A program made the translations under genes and the position numbers. Of a stretch of DNA of 30,269 bases, positions 1-7,851 are shown piece by piece; positions within the stretch are counted from its first letter, which is position 1; each line of letters begins with the position of its first letter. Under the pieces are notes generated by a model. The model did no database searches. It saw only the letters and a list, made by a program, of their open reading frames with translations, and was not told where the DNA came from. Source of the DNA: DATAXV01 sp036272915 (GTDB taxonomy: Bacteria; Chloroflexota; Dormibacteria; Dormibacterales; Dormibacteraceae); NCBI GenBank assembly GCA_036272915.1, contig DATAXV010000231.1, positions 1-30,269 of the forward strand, given 5' to 3'.

Positions 1-323
1 ATGGACGGACCGTCGCCGTGGACCTGGATGTAGTGGAACTGGTTGGCGGGCACCAGGATCCAGTCGCCCTTGGTGACGTGGATGGGCTCCGCCTCGCCCT
101 CGATCGTCCAGGACAGCTCACCCTCATAGATGAACCAGCACTCGTCGACGAGGTGGTAATGCCAGTCGTTCTGATGGCCGGGAGGCTGGCAGATCACCGT
201 GATCACGTAGCGGTCGTTGACGACGATCCGCTCGCCCCAGGGGGCGGGTCCCCGCTCCGCCTTGATCTCCTCGACGCTGGCGCGCAGACGGGCCGGGTTG
301 AGGGTTGCTTCGACGGTCGCCAT
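1..323 (-). CDS. Cupin-domain protein (C-terminus outside window)
   Basis: Reading leftward from the ATG at 321-323, the frame stays open to the window edge for 107 codons. A strong ribosome-binding site (GGGAGGTGACC) sits directly before the ATG. The visible protein has a short helical N-terminus, then beta-strand-rich sequence with a His-x-His-type metal-binding cluster (NDWHYHLVDECWF) and a second motif ending in QFHYIQVHG. The spacing fits a single-domain cupin, similar in pattern to 3-hydroxyanthranilate 3,4-dioxygenase-like or general mononuclear-metal cupins. Histidines and a nearby glutamate would bind the metal; no substrate can be named. It is divergent from the exonuclease III gene, so the 174-bp gap holds both upstream regions. 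Fold assignment is firm, function is not. Confidence 0.8.
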   Translation of the reverse strand, partial: MATVEATLNPARLRASVEEIKAERGPAPWGERIVVNDRYVITVICQPPGHQNDWHYHLVDECWFIYEGELSWTIEGEAEPIHVTKGDWILVPANQFHYIQVHGDGPS

Positions 324-485
324 GGTCACCTCCCGCTGTGGCGAGACTGGGCCGCGTTGATGATGGTCCCGGGCGGCCGCGGCGCCGCCACCCAACCAGG
401 ATGCTACCGGGCGGGTCCGGCCCTGTCCAACCGGGAGCCGCTGTCGGATCCCCCTCCCCCAGCCTCGGAATCGGGGTGGCGGAGC

Positions 486-491
486 TACCGT
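486..491 (+). promoter_or_regulatory. Candidate -10 box for leaderless exonuclease III mRNA
   Basis: TACCGT lies six bases before the GTG start at 498, the distance expected if transcription begins at the start codon. No Shine-Dalgarno sequence fits in between and no convincing -35 box is seen. Confidence 0.4.
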
Positions 492-497
492 AGGTGC

Positions 498-1361
498 GTG
501 CGGATCTCCACCTGGAACGTCAACTCGGTCCGGCAGCGTGTGCCGCGACTGCTCCCCTGGCTGGACGAGCGCCGGCCCGACGTCGTCTGCCTCCAGGAGA
601 CGAAGCTCAGCGACGACGGCTTCGCCCAGCTCCTCGGCGACGAGCTCTCCGCCCGCGGCTACGCCTTCGCGCACCACGGCCAGGGCCAGTGGAACGGCGT
701 CGCCATCCTCTCCCGCGCCGGCCTCGACGACGTGGTCGTCGGCGTCTCCGGCGCACCCGGGTTCCCGGAGCCGGAGGCGCGGGCGGTGGCGGCGACCTGT
801 GGCGGGATCAGGGTGCACTCGTTGTACGTCCCCAACGGGCGCGAGCCCGACTCCGACCACTACCGCTACAAGCTGGCCTGGCTGGCGGCGCTGCGAGCGG
901 TGGTGAGCACCGACCCCGAGGCGACCATCCTCGCCGGCGACATGAACATCGCCCCGACCGACGCCGACGTCTTCGACCCCGACGCCTACGTCGGCCAGAC
1001 CCACGTCACGCCGTCCGAGCGCGAGGCGCTGGCCAGCCTGCAGGGCCTCGGACTGCGCGATCTGGTCAGGGATCGGTGGCCCGATCAGCGGGTCTTCAGC
1101 TACTGGGACTACCGGGCCGGGATGTTCCACCAGAACCTGGGCATGCGCATCGACCTGGTGCTGGGCACGGGTCCGGTGTCAGCGCGGGTGAAGGCGGCCT
1201 GGATCGACAGGCAGGCTCGCAAGGGAACCGGTCCCAGCGACCACGCCCCGGTGATGATCGACCTCGATCAGGCACCGGACGGCGACATCGGCCCGATGGT
1301 CCCACCGCCGTCGGCGCCGGCCACCCGGCGGGGATCGCGCAAGCTGCCGCAGGCCGGCTGA
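498..1361 (+). CDS. xth: Exodeoxyribonuclease III (xth family AP endonuclease)
   Basis: A 287-aa protein of the exonuclease III/endonuclease-exonuclease-phosphatase family, which cuts DNA at abasic sites and removes nucleotides 3' to 5' in base excision repair. The family motifs appear in order: RISTWNVNSVR at the N-terminus, LQETKL with the metal-binding glutamate, LYVPNG with the conserved tyrosine, GDMNIAPTDADVFDP with the catalytic Asp/Asn pair, and SDHAPVMID with the terminal Asp-His. GTG at 498 is chosen because homology begins immediately after it; the frame is open much further upstream, but that extension overlaps the cupin gene and has no family similarity. Length is slightly above the usual ~260-270 because of a proline-rich C-terminal tail. 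It stands alone, divergent from the cupin gene. Confidence 0.93.
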   Translation: MRISTWNVNSVRQRVPRLLPWLDERRPDVVCLQETKLSDDGFAQLLGDELSARGYAFAHHGQGQWNGVAILSRAGLDDVVVGVSGAPGFPEPEARAVAATCGGIRVHSLYVPNGREPDSDHYRYKLAWLAALRAVVSTDPEATILAGDMNIAPTDADVFDPDAYVGQTHVTPSEREALASLQGLGLRDLVRDRWPDQRVFSYWDYRAGMFHQNLGMRIDLVLGTGPVSARVKAAWIDRQARKGTGPSDHAPVMIDLDQAPDGDIGPMVPPPSAPATRRGSRKLPQAG

Positions 1362-1402
1362 TCGGAGACTGGGACGACCCCGGCAGGGCCCCACGGGGCG
1401 GT

Positions 1403-1432
1403 TTGACAACGGGTCTTCGGCGCACGTATAGA
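1403..1432 (+). promoter_or_regulatory. Sigma-70-type promoter of the PhyH-family gene
   Basis: A consensus -35 (TTGACA, 1403-1408) and a TATAGA -10 (1427-1432) are separated by 18 bp. Transcription would start near 1440, giving a ~60-nt leader with GGAGG before the ATG at 1501. This is the most canonical promoter in the window. Confidence 0.7.
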
Positions 1433-1500
1433 TGGAATTCGGGCGGGGGGAGGAGGCGGTCTCGAGCCCCCGTGATCAGCGTTCTGGAGGACTTGCTGCG

Positions 1501-2331
1501 ATGAGTGTGACGGCCCCACCCGACGTACTGTCTCGCGACCAGATCGAACAGTTCTGGGAGCTCGGCTACGTCGTCGTCAAGTCGGCCGTCAGCCGGGAGG
1601 AGGCCGAGCGCTATCGCAACGTCATCCTGGACATGCTGCCCCGGGATCTCCACATCCCCGCCGGGTGGAGCGTGAGCGGCGGGCGCATCAAGCCCTACCA
1701 CGACGTACCCGAGAGGAGCCACACCTACGACACGCCGGAGCTGCTGCCGCTGCTCTGCAACGAGACCCTCTACGGGGCCGCCGCGCAACTGCTGGGATCG
1801 GAGCGGCTCCGTGTCGGCGACGGATCCCTGGGCATCACCATGCGCAACGACGCCGGGCCGATCCTCAGCCAGAACATCCACCTCGACGCCAGCGTCCCCG
1901 CCGACCTCCCCAACTTCCTGTTCACCCAGGAGGAGCTGCAGGTCGGCGGCTGCTACTACTTCACCGACGTGCTACCCGAGGGTGGCGGGATCCACATCGT
2001 CCCCGGCGGCCACCGCATCGTAGAGGAGAAGGCGAGGGCGAGCGCCGAGGGCCGGAAGCTCTACAGGGGCTGGAAGCGGCTCGACGACTTCCCGGAGACG
2101 GTCGAGGTGACCGGCGAGGCCGGCGACTTCGCCCTCCTCCACCACCTGATGCCGCACGCCGCCTCCAGCAACCGCCGGCCGGTGGCCCGCGTCGCCCAGT
2201 TCACCAGGTGGACCCGCGTCGACCACGCCCACTACCCGGCCAAGCCGGCGGCCCCGGACCGGTACAACCAGGCGCAGCTGGCGGCGATGACGCCGCTCGG
2301 GCGAAAGCTTCTCGGCGTCGACTCCTGGTAG
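1501..2331 (+). CDS. Phytanoyl-CoA dioxygenase (PhyH) family protein
   Basis: A 276-aa protein with the layout of Fe(II)/2-oxoglutarate-dependent PhyH-type dioxygenases. The N-terminus (DQIEQFWELGYVVVKSAVS) is the usual opening helix and strand. NIHLDAS supplies the His-x-Asp iron ligands, and LLHHLMPHAASSNRRPVAR supplies the distal His plus the Arg that normally binds 2-oxoglutarate. The middle section GCYYFTDVLPEGGGIHIVPG is the characteristic strand-turn before the distal His. The ATG at 1501 follows a GGAGG site; the open frame upstream is rich in Arg/Gly and unlike the family. Members hydroxylate varied small molecules, so the substrate is unknown. It carries its own strong promoter and is followed by a separately initiated oxidoreductase gene. 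Confidence 0.88.
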   Translation: MSVTAPPDVLSRDQIEQFWELGYVVVKSAVSREEAERYRNVILDMLPRDLHIPAGWSVSGGRIKPYHDVPERSHTYDTPELLPLLCNETLYGAAAQLLGSERLRVGDGSLGITMRNDAGPILSQNIHLDASVPADLPNFLFTQEELQVGGCYYFTDVLPEGGGIHIVPGGHRIVEEKARASAEGRKLYRGWKRLDDFPETVEVTGEAGDFALLHHLMPHAASSNRRPVARVAQFTRWTRVDHAHYPAKPAAPDRYNQAQLAAMTPLGRKLLGVDSW

Positions 2332-2389
2332 GTCTCCTCGCCGCCTGACGCCCCGCTCTCCACGCCGCCCCGACGGGCGGGCACGAACA

Positions 2390-2450
2390 TGTCCCCACCA
2401 GGACACGTAGGTGGTGAAGTCCTGGAACACGACCGCGTTCGTGCTACGGT
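2390..2450 (+). promoter_or_regulatory. Possible operator and -10 box upstream of the oxidoreductase
   Basis: A perfect 5-bp inverted repeat (TGTCC-CCACCA-GGACA, 2390-2405) precedes a TACGGT -10-like box at 2445-2450. The -35 is weak. The gene's ATG at 2503 follows a GAGGAG ribosome-binding site. Suggestive only. Confidence 0.25.
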
Positions 2451-2502
2451 GCGGAATCCCGATCCGGGATTCGCTGTTGGTCGTGGAGATGAGGAGAACG
2501 AC

Positions 2503-3405
2503 ATGAAGGCGGTTCAATTCGCCAGCTACGGGGGGCCCGAGGTCCTTCAGCTGGTCGACGTCGAGGAGCCCCACCCCGGACCCGGCCAGGTGCGGATCGC
2601 CGTACGCGCCGCCGGCGTCAACGGCATCGACTGGAAGATCCGCGAGGGCTACATGAAGGACGTGCGGCCCCTGGTCCTGCCCTCGGGCACGGGCATGGAC
2701 GCGGCCGGCGTCGTCGACGAGGTCGGCGGCGGCCTGGCCGGGGTCGACCTCGGGGACGAGGTCTTCGGCACCGGGTCGGCGACCTATGCCGAGCACGCCG
2801 TCCTGTCCGTCTGGACGGGCAAGCCGGCGGGGCTCTCCTTCGAGGAGGCGGCCGGCTATCCGGTGCCGGCGGAGACGGCGATCCGGATCATCGACCAGGT
2901 CGGCGTCCGACCCGGCCAGACGCTGCTCGTGAGCGGCGCCTCGGGCGGGGTCGGCTCGGCCGCGGTCCAGGTCGCGCGCGATCGCGGCATCGACGTGATC
3001 GCGACCGCCAGCGAGGCGAACCAGGAGTACCTCCGCTCGATGGGCGCGACTCCGACCATCTACGGCGACGGCCTCGTCGACCGCGTCCGCGCCCTTGCCC
3101 CCGGCGGCGTCGACGCCGCCCTCGACATCGCCGGCTCGGGCGTCATCCCCGAGCTGATCGAACTCACCGGCGAGCCCTCCAAGGTGCTCTCGATCGCCGA
3201 CTTCGCCGCCCCCCAGCATGGCGCTCAGGTCTCCAGCGGGGGCGACAACGCCACCGCCGCCTTCGAGGAGGCGGCGCGCCTCTTCCGCGACGGTCGCTTC
3301 CGGCTTCCGGTCGCCCGGACCTTCTCCCTGTCGGAGGCCGGCGAGGCCCAGGCGGAGAGCGCGAGCGGGCACGTCCGGGGACGGCTGATCATCGCCGTCT
3401 CCTGA
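2503..3405 (+). CDS. NADP-dependent quinone oxidoreductase-like protein (MDR superfamily)
   Basis: A 300-aa zinc-free medium-chain dehydrogenase/reductase, the group that includes NADPH:quinone oxidoreductase. It starts MKAVQFASYGGPEVLQ, typical of the family. The GroES-like N-terminal domain contains GVNGIDWKIREGYM, and the Rossmann domain carries the nucleotide-binding loop SGASGGVGSAAVQ near residue 150. The cysteine/histidine cluster of zinc alcohol dehydrogenases is absent. ATG at 2503 is set by the GAGGAG site six bases upstream; the upstream open frame is not family-like. It likely reduces quinones or enones with NAD(P)H in the cytoplasm. It is convergent with the F420-type gene downstream, with a strong hairpin between them. 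Confidence 0.9.
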   Translation: MKAVQFASYGGPEVLQLVDVEEPHPGPGQVRIAVRAAGVNGIDWKIREGYMKDVRPLVLPSGTGMDAAGVVDEVGGGLAGVDLGDEVFGTGSATYAEHAVLSVWTGKPAGLSFEEAAGYPVPAETAIRIIDQVGVRPGQTLLVSGASGGVGSAAVQVARDRGIDVIATASEANQEYLRSMGATPTIYGDGLVDRVRALAPGGVDAALDIAGSGVIPELIELTGEPSKVLSIADFAAPQHGAQVSSGGDNATAAFEEAARLFRDGRFRLPVARTFSLSEAGEAQAESASGHVRGRLIIAVS

Positions 3406-3423
3406 TCCGGGAAACCCACCTGA

Positions 3424-3448
3424 GGGCGCGCGCCACCGGCGCGCGCCC
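3424..3448. terminator. Bidirectional hairpin between convergent genes
   Basis: A perfect 11-bp inverted repeat (GGGCGCGCGCC / GGCGCGCGCCC) with a 3-nt loop lies between the stop codons of two convergent genes. There is no U-run, as is common in high-GC genomes, so it may end transcription in both directions without a classic tail. Confidence 0.6.
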
Positions 3449-3462
3449 ATTCCCGGCTGCGG

Positions 3463-3882
3463 TCAGACCCGCTCCAGCACCACCACCGGGATCTGCCGCT
3501 CGGTCCTGGTCTGGTAGTCGTCGTAGTCCGGCCACTGCTTCGCGGCCAGCCGCCACAGACGCTCGCGCTCCTCACCGGTGGCCGTGCGAGCGCGGGCTCT
3601 GAACGTGTCGTCCTTGACCTGCACCTCGACCTCCGGGTGCTTGACCAGGTTCGTGTACCAGGCCGGGTGCTTGGGCGCGCCGCCCCGCGAGGCGACGATG
3701 ACGAAGGCGTCCCCGTCGCTCTCGTAGATCAGCGGGCTGGTGCGGTTCTGGCCGCTCGCGCTGCCCTCGGTGGTGAGGAGCAGGATCTTCGAGCCGCGGC
3801 GCCACAGGTGGCCGACCTCGCCGCCGGTCTCCCGGTACTGCCGGATGTGCTCGTCGCCAAAGAGATTGTCCGCGTCACTCAT
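3463..3882 (-). CDS. Nitroreductase family deazaflavin-dependent oxidoreductase
   Basis: A 139-aa protein of the split beta-barrel F420-binding family (Ddn/TIGR00026-like), which uses reduced coenzyme F420 to reduce quinones, nitro compounds or other substrates. Recognisable blocks are KILLLTTEGSASGQNRTSPL (the R-x-x-P-L phosphate-binding stretch), DAFVIVASRGGAPKHPAWY, NLVKHPEVEVQV, and the C-terminal WPDYDDYQTRTERQIPVV. The ATG at 3882 is preferred over the one at 3888 because the AGGAG site is correctly spaced only for the former. It lies 96 bp downstream of the ABC exporter on the same strand and could be its transcriptional neighbour. It implies that the host makes F420. Confidence 0.88.
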   Translation of the reverse strand: MSDADNLFGDEHIRQYRETGGEVGHLWRRGSKILLLTTEGSASGQNRTSPLIYESDGDAFVIVASRGGAPKHPAWYTNLVKHPEVEVQVKDDTFRARARTATGEERERLWRLAAKQWPDYDDYQTRTERQIPVVVLERV

Positions 3883-3978
3883 CTGCATGCTCCTGATTCG
3901 GCGTCCATGGTCGCCGGCCTCTCGGTCCGGCCTGCTGACATTGTCGGCACTGATCCGGCCGGCGGGAGGTCCGCATCC

Positions 3979-5745
3979 TCACCGCCCATCCGCCTCCTCC
4001 CGCCACAGGGCACGCATCTCGGCGCACCGGTCGAGAAGCTCGGGGAGCGTCCCGGCGTCGTCGACGCGGCCGTGCCGCATGACGATGACGCGATCGGCCA
4101 GACGCAGCACGGTGCGGCGGTGGGTGACGGCCAGGCAGGCCATCCCGGCCCGGGAGCGGATCCGTTCCCAGACCTCCGCCTCGGTGTCCATGTCCAGCGC
4201 GCTGGAGAGGTCGTCGACCACCGCCAGCTGCGGCCTGCGAGCCAGCATCCGGGCCGCCGCCACCCGCTGGATCTGGCCGCCGCTGAGGCGCAGCCCCCGC
4301 CTCCCGATGACGGTGTCGAGACCCCGAGGGAACCCGGCCAGGTCGCTCTCCATCGCCGCCTGGGAGACCGCCGCGGAGAGATCGACGTCCTCCGGCGGGA
4401 GTCCGAGCAGGAGGTTCTCGCGCACGGTTCCGGTCATCAGCACCGGCGCCTGGGCCAGGTAGCCGCACCGCGGCGGGACCATGAAGGCGGCGCGGTCGGC
4501 CACGGGGCTGCCGTTCCAGAGGACGTCCCCGCTCGCCGGGAGCAGCCCGAGTAGGGCTCGGAGCAGCGTCGTCTTCCCCGATCCGATCCGCCCGGTGACG
4601 GCGACCAGCTCGCCGGCGCGGACGGTCAGATCGACTCCGGATATCCCCCCGCCGCCGACGTGGAGACAGGTGAGGCCGGTGGCGGTCAGCTCGCGGAACG
4701 GCTCTCCGGCCGGGGTCAGCCGCGGCGCGGCGGGCAGATCCCGCTCGAGCAGCACCGGCCGGCTCTCGGCGAGGTCGATGGCGGCGGTGCCGGGCGCCAG
4801 TTCGCCGAGCCGCTCCAGCGACACCCGGTACTGGCCCCAGTCGGCGATCGTCCCGCCCAGCCACGATCCGGCGGTCGCGACCGAGCCGGCGTAGGTGACG
4901 AAGAGGCTCAGATCGCCGACCGTGAGTGCGCCGCTGCGCATCTGCTGGGCGATCACGATGAGGCCGACGCCGATGGCGATGCCGTAGGACTGCGAGGACA
5001 GCGCGGTCACCGCCTGGGTCATCAGGCCGTCGCGCAGCGCCGCCCGCCGACGGACCTCGCCGAGCCGCCGGAAGCGCTCGCCGACCGCCTCCTCGGCGCC
5101 GAGCGTGCGCACCGCGACCAGCGCGCCGAAGACGCTCCCGATGAGCCCGCTCAGCTCGGCCACCGACTGCTGCAACGCCTGACGGTAGCGGCGGATCCGC
5201 TCCGAGGCCCAGCTGACGCCGACGACGATGGCGACCAGCGGGACCATGACCACGACCGCCACCCAGCCGGTGAGCCAGAGGAGGATGGCGACGGCGGCGA
5301 CGACCACGCCCAGCTCGGCCAGGCCCTCCAGGATCACGATCTCGCCGCCGACGAGGTCGGCGTCGGAGTCGAAGCGCGCGATCGCCTGCGCCGGCGGGCA
5401 GGCGAGGGCGTCCGCGCCCGGGCGCCGCAGGATGCGGGCCAGGAGGTTGGCGCGGGTCAGGGCGGAGAAGGTCTGGTGCGCCCGCTGGTGGCTGTACCAG
5501 CCGGCGGCGGAGGCGATGACCAGCCCCGACAGCTGCAGGCCGGCGAGCAGGGCCAGGAGCGACCAGGTGTCGAGGCCCGCCCTCCTCCCCCCGGCAAGGC
5601 TGTCGAGCACCGCCCGGACGACCAGGCCCGGGAGCAGGAAGAGCGCGTACGACCAGATCACATCCGAGGCCAGGTAGTTGAGCACCAGGCGGGGCCGGAA
5701 GGCGCCGAACCGGACGATCAGGCGGACGGTGTCGGGAAGCCTCAT
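3979..5745 (-). CDS. ABC exporter half-transporter, second subunit (noncanonical Walker B)
   Basis: A 588-aa half-transporter: an N-terminal six-helix membrane domain (about residues 15-300), then a nucleotide-binding domain. Walker A is GRIGSGKTT (Lys ~391), the signature LSGGQIQR is canonical, and Walker B is LAVVDDLSSALD, where Asp (~512) replaces the catalytic Glu. The H-loop His is present (VTHRRT). The start ATG overlaps the stop of the upstream subunit gene (ATGA), so the two are translationally coupled; the open frame upstream of it is only antisense-like overlap. With its partner it should form a heterodimeric type IV exporter of lipids, peptides or drugs. The Asp substitution marks this as the subunit carrying the Walker motifs of the degenerate ATP site. 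Confidence 0.92.
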   Translation of the reverse strand: MRLPDTVRLIVRFGAFRPRLVLNYLASDVIWSYALFLLPGLVVRAVLDSLAGGRRAGLDTWSLLALLAGLQLSGLVIASAAGWYSHQRAHQTFSALTRANLLARILRRPGADALACPPAQAIARFDSDADLVGGEIVILEGLAELGVVVAAVAILLWLTGWVAVVVMVPLVAIVVGVSWASERIRRYRQALQQSVAELSGLIGSVFGALVAVRTLGAEEAVGERFRRLGEVRRRAALRDGLMTQAVTALSSQSYGIAIGVGLIVIAQQMRSGALTVGDLSLFVTYAGSVATAGSWLGGTIADWGQYRVSLERLGELAPGTAAIDLAESRPVLLERDLPAAPRLTPAGEPFRELTATGLTCLHVGGGGISGVDLTVRAGELVAVTGRIGSGKTTLLRALLGLLPASGDVLWNGSPVADRAAFMVPPRCGYLAQAPVLMTGTVRENLLLGLPPEDVDLSAAVSQAAMESDLAGFPRGLDTVIGRRGLRLSGGQIQRVAAARMLARRPQLAVVDDLSSALDMDTEAEVWERIRSRAGMACLAVTHRRTVLRLADRVIVMRHGRVDDAGTLPELLDRCAEMRALWREEADGR

Positions 5746-7481
5746 CGCAGCACCCCGACCATGCCCGCCTCGCGGAGCCGCCGGTAGCGGGAGCCGGGAT
5801 CGGCGAGCAGGCGGTCGCGGGGACCGAACTCGGCGACGGCGCCGTCCTCCAGAACGAGCAGATGCGTCGCCCGCTCCAGTGTCTCCAGCCGGTGGGCGAT
5901 GATCACGGTGGTGCACCGCCTCAGCAGGCGGTCCATCGCCGTCTCCAGGCGGCGCTCGGTGATCGGGTCGAGGCGGGCCGAGGGCTCGTCCAGGATGACC
6001 AGCCCCGGCTCGCGCAGGAAGACGCGGGCGAGGGCGACCAGCTGCTCCTCGCCGGCGGAGATGGGATGGCCGGTTCCGAGGAGGCTTTCGAGCCCCTCCG
6101 GGCGCGAGGCCAGCCAGGCGTCCAGACCGAGGGCGTCGAGAGCTCCGGTCAGCGCCCCCTCGGTGGCGCCGTCCCCGTCCTCGGCGAAGAGGGTGAGGTT
6201 GGAACGCAGCGTCCCTTCGATGATCTGCACCTCCTGGGAGACGTAGGCGACGCGCCGGCGCAGGTCGGCCAGCTCGACGTCGACGAGATCGATTCCGCCC
6301 AGCCGGATCCGGCCCACGTCGGGGTCGTAGAGGCGGGAGAGCAGCCGGGCCAGGGTGGTCTTCCCGCTTCCGGTGCGGCCGAGCACGCCGAGGACGGAGC
6401 CGCCGGGCAGGTCGAGATCGACCCCGGAGAGCCCTCCCTCGCCGTCGCCGTAGGCGAAGCCGACGCCTCGCAGCTCCAGATGCAGCGGCCCCTCGGGCAG
6501 GCGCCGAGGATGGCTCGACTCGATCACCGTCGGCCGTGCCGAGAGCAGCTCTCGGACCCGGGAGACGGCAGCGCCCGCCGGCTGCAGGTCCTGCATCTGG
6601 CGGCCCAGCGCCTGCAGCGGGGCGATGCACAGCGTGCCGTAGGTAGCGACCATGAAGACGTCGCCATAGGTCAGCCGGCCGCCATCGTGAAGGAGGATGG
6701 CGACGGCCAGGGCGGCGGTCATGCCGAGCTCGAAGAGGGTGGTCGCGGCGTCGGCGGTGGTGTCGAGCAGGACCGCTCGCAGGGTCCCCCTCAGCACGTC
6801 CCGGCTGTGCGCCTGGAGCCGGCGCTCGGCGTGGACGCCGGCCCCTGCGCCGGCGATGTCCTCGGTCGCGCCGAGCAGTTCCTCGAGCGTGCCGTAGAGC
6901 TCGGCCGCCCGCTCCCGGACCCGGACCCAGGCCCTGGTCACGGGGAGTGCCATGCGCACCCGGAGCACCGCCGCCAGGGCCGAGAAGGCGATCACGACCA
7001 GGCCCACACGCCAGTCCAGGACGACCAGGAGGACGAGGACGCCGAGGATGATCAGGCCGTTGCTGGCGAGGGCGACGCCCATCCGCGAGAGGACGTTGTT
7101 GAGCATCGCCGGGTCCTGGTCGATGCGCTGGATCAGGGCGCCGGGCGGCGTCGCCTGATGGAAACTCAGGTCGAGACGCAGACAGCGATCGAACAGGTCC
7201 TGTCGCAGCCGGTTGGTGGCCCGCATGGCCAGGTCCGTGGCCACGTACCCCTCGCCGACACCGGCCAGCTGCTGTACACCGGCGCAGACGCAGTAGGCGG
7301 CCGCCAGGGCGAGGAGCCCGGCCAGGGGGGCGGTGCGGGCGGCGCCGTCGACGAAGCCGCGAAGGATGAGCGGACCGAGGAGCTGAAGAGCGGTGCCCGC
7401 CACGATGAGCAGACTGAGGACGAGGAGCCTCCCGCGGTATGGGCGCAGATAGGCAAGGGCAAGCGACACGATCGAAAACAA
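5742..7481 (-). CDS. ABC exporter half-transporter, first subunit (degenerate signature)
   Basis: A 579-aa half-transporter with a membrane domain (about residues 10-300, starting SLALAYLRPYRGRLLVLSLL) and a nucleotide-binding domain. Walker A is GRTGSGKTT (Lys ~374), Walker B is LVILDEPSARLD with the catalytic Glu (~499), and the H-loop is IIAHRLETL. The signature is ISAGEEQ instead of LSGGQ, so it is degenerate. Translation starts at TTG (7479-7481), chosen because GGAGGT sits eight bases upstream. The gene is first of the exporter pair and overlaps the second by 4 bp. The 54-nt region before it holds a stem-loop touching its ribosome-binding site and a candidate leader peptide. The exported compound is unknown. 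Confidence 0.92.
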   Translation of the reverse strand: MFSIVSLALAYLRPYRGRLLVLSLLIVAGTALQLLGPLILRGFVDGAARTAPLAGLLALAAAYCVCAGVQQLAGVGEGYVATDLAMRATNRLRQDLFDRCLRLDLSFHQATPPGALIQRIDQDPAMLNNVLSRMGVALASNGLIILGVLVLLVVLDWRVGLVVIAFSALAAVLRVRMALPVTRAWVRVRERAAELYGTLEELLGATEDIAGAGAGVHAERRLQAHSRDVLRGTLRAVLLDTTADAATTLFELGMTAALAVAILLHDGGRLTYGDVFMVATYGTLCIAPLQALGRQMQDLQPAGAAVSRVRELLSARPTVIESSHPRRLPEGPLHLELRGVGFAYGDGEGGLSGVDLDLPGGSVLGVLGRTGSGKTTLARLLSRLYDPDVGRIRLGGIDLVDVELADLRRRVAYVSQEVQIIEGTLRSNLTLFAEDGDGATEGALTGALDALGLDAWLASRPEGLESLLGTGHPISAGEEQLVALARVFLREPGLVILDEPSARLDPITERRLETAMDRLLRRCTTVIIAHRLETLERATHLLVLEDGAVAEFGPRDRLLADPGSRYRRLREAGMVGVLR

Positions 7482-7493
7482 CGAGGTTGACCT

Positions 7494-7512
7494 CCGGCAG
7501 GTTGGCTGCCGG
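7494..7512 (-). promoter_or_regulatory. Stem-loop touching the exporter ribosome-binding site
   Basis: A perfect 7-bp stem (CCGGCAG / CTGCCGG) with a 5-nt loop. Its 3' arm in the transcript includes the first two bases of the GGAGGT site (7490-7495) of the exporter gene. A second stem (CGAGCG / CGCTCG, 7525-7549, 13-nt loop) spans the end and stop codon of the leader peptide. Together they could make exporter translation depend on ribosome movement through the leader. Confidence 0.4.
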
Positions 7513-7535
7513 CCGGGATCAGCGCGAGCGCTGGG

Positions 7536-7604
7536 CTACAGGTCGCTCGAAGCGCGCACGGAGACGCCGACCGGGGACATGACATGCACGGAGCAACCTC
7601 TCAC
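7536..7604 (-). CDS. Candidate 22-aa leader peptide before the ABC exporter
   Basis: A GTG-initiated open frame of 22 codons ending in TAG. Its ribosome-binding site (GAAGGAGGTG) is the strongest match in the window to the 16S rRNA 3' end, spaced eight bases from the GTG. A TATTGT -10-like box lies 25 bases upstream. The peptide (begins MRGCSVHVMSPVG) resembles no family I know and has no obvious signal or transmembrane segment. It ends 54 nt before the exporter start, and stem-loops follow. This layout is known from drug-exporter attenuators such as bmrB before the heterodimeric exporter genes bmrCD in Bacillus subtilis; applying it here is inference. Confidence 0.4.
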   Translation of the reverse strand: MRGCSVHVMSPVGVSVRASSDL

Positions 7605-7629
7605 CGTCGACACCTCCTTCAGGAATTTG

Positions 7630-7635
7630 ACAATA
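7630..7635 (-). promoter_or_regulatory. Candidate -10 box of the leader peptide/exporter transcript
   Basis: TATTGT on the minus strand, in a locally AT-richer patch. It would place the transcription start near 7622, about 18 nt before the leader GTG. No clear -35 box is visible. Confidence 0.35.
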
Positions 7636-7755
7636 GGCTAGCAGGGCGTCGGCGGCTGGTGCTGCCGGGTCCACCGTCGTCCAACATCGAAAGGGTGTCC
7701 GGCCCGATCGACCGGGCATCGCCCCAACCGCGGGGGCCCGGCCGCCGGTCGCTGG

Positions 7756-7851
7756 TCAGACCTCCTCGAACGCCCGTCTGGCGACGTCGGCCACCTCACC
7801 CGAGATGGCGTGCCGCGCCAGCGTCTTGCCCAGCCACACATTGCCCCCCCC
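7756..7851 (-). other. Homopolymer frameshift and displaced C-terminal codons of the APH-fold gene
   Basis: Eight consecutive C at 7844-7851 shift the reading frame. In the frame one base over, 28 sense codons run to a TGA at 7756-7758, with ordinary amino-acid composition (helical, no Arg/Pro bias) unlike the tail actually encoded in frame. The total from 7756 to 8728 is 973 bases, one more than a whole number of codons. Either the run was miscounted, or the gene is a fresh mutant or slipped-strand variant. Confidence 0.65.

Noticed and set aside
18..497. Upstream extension of the exonuclease III frame
   Set aside because: It lies antisense to the cupin gene, has no family similarity, and exonuclease III similarity begins exactly at GTG 498.
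5746..6630. Long N-terminal extension of the second exporter subunit
   Set aside because: It is a shifted-frame shadow of the first subunit's gene, with Arg/Pro-rich composition; the true start overlaps the upstream stop (ATGA).
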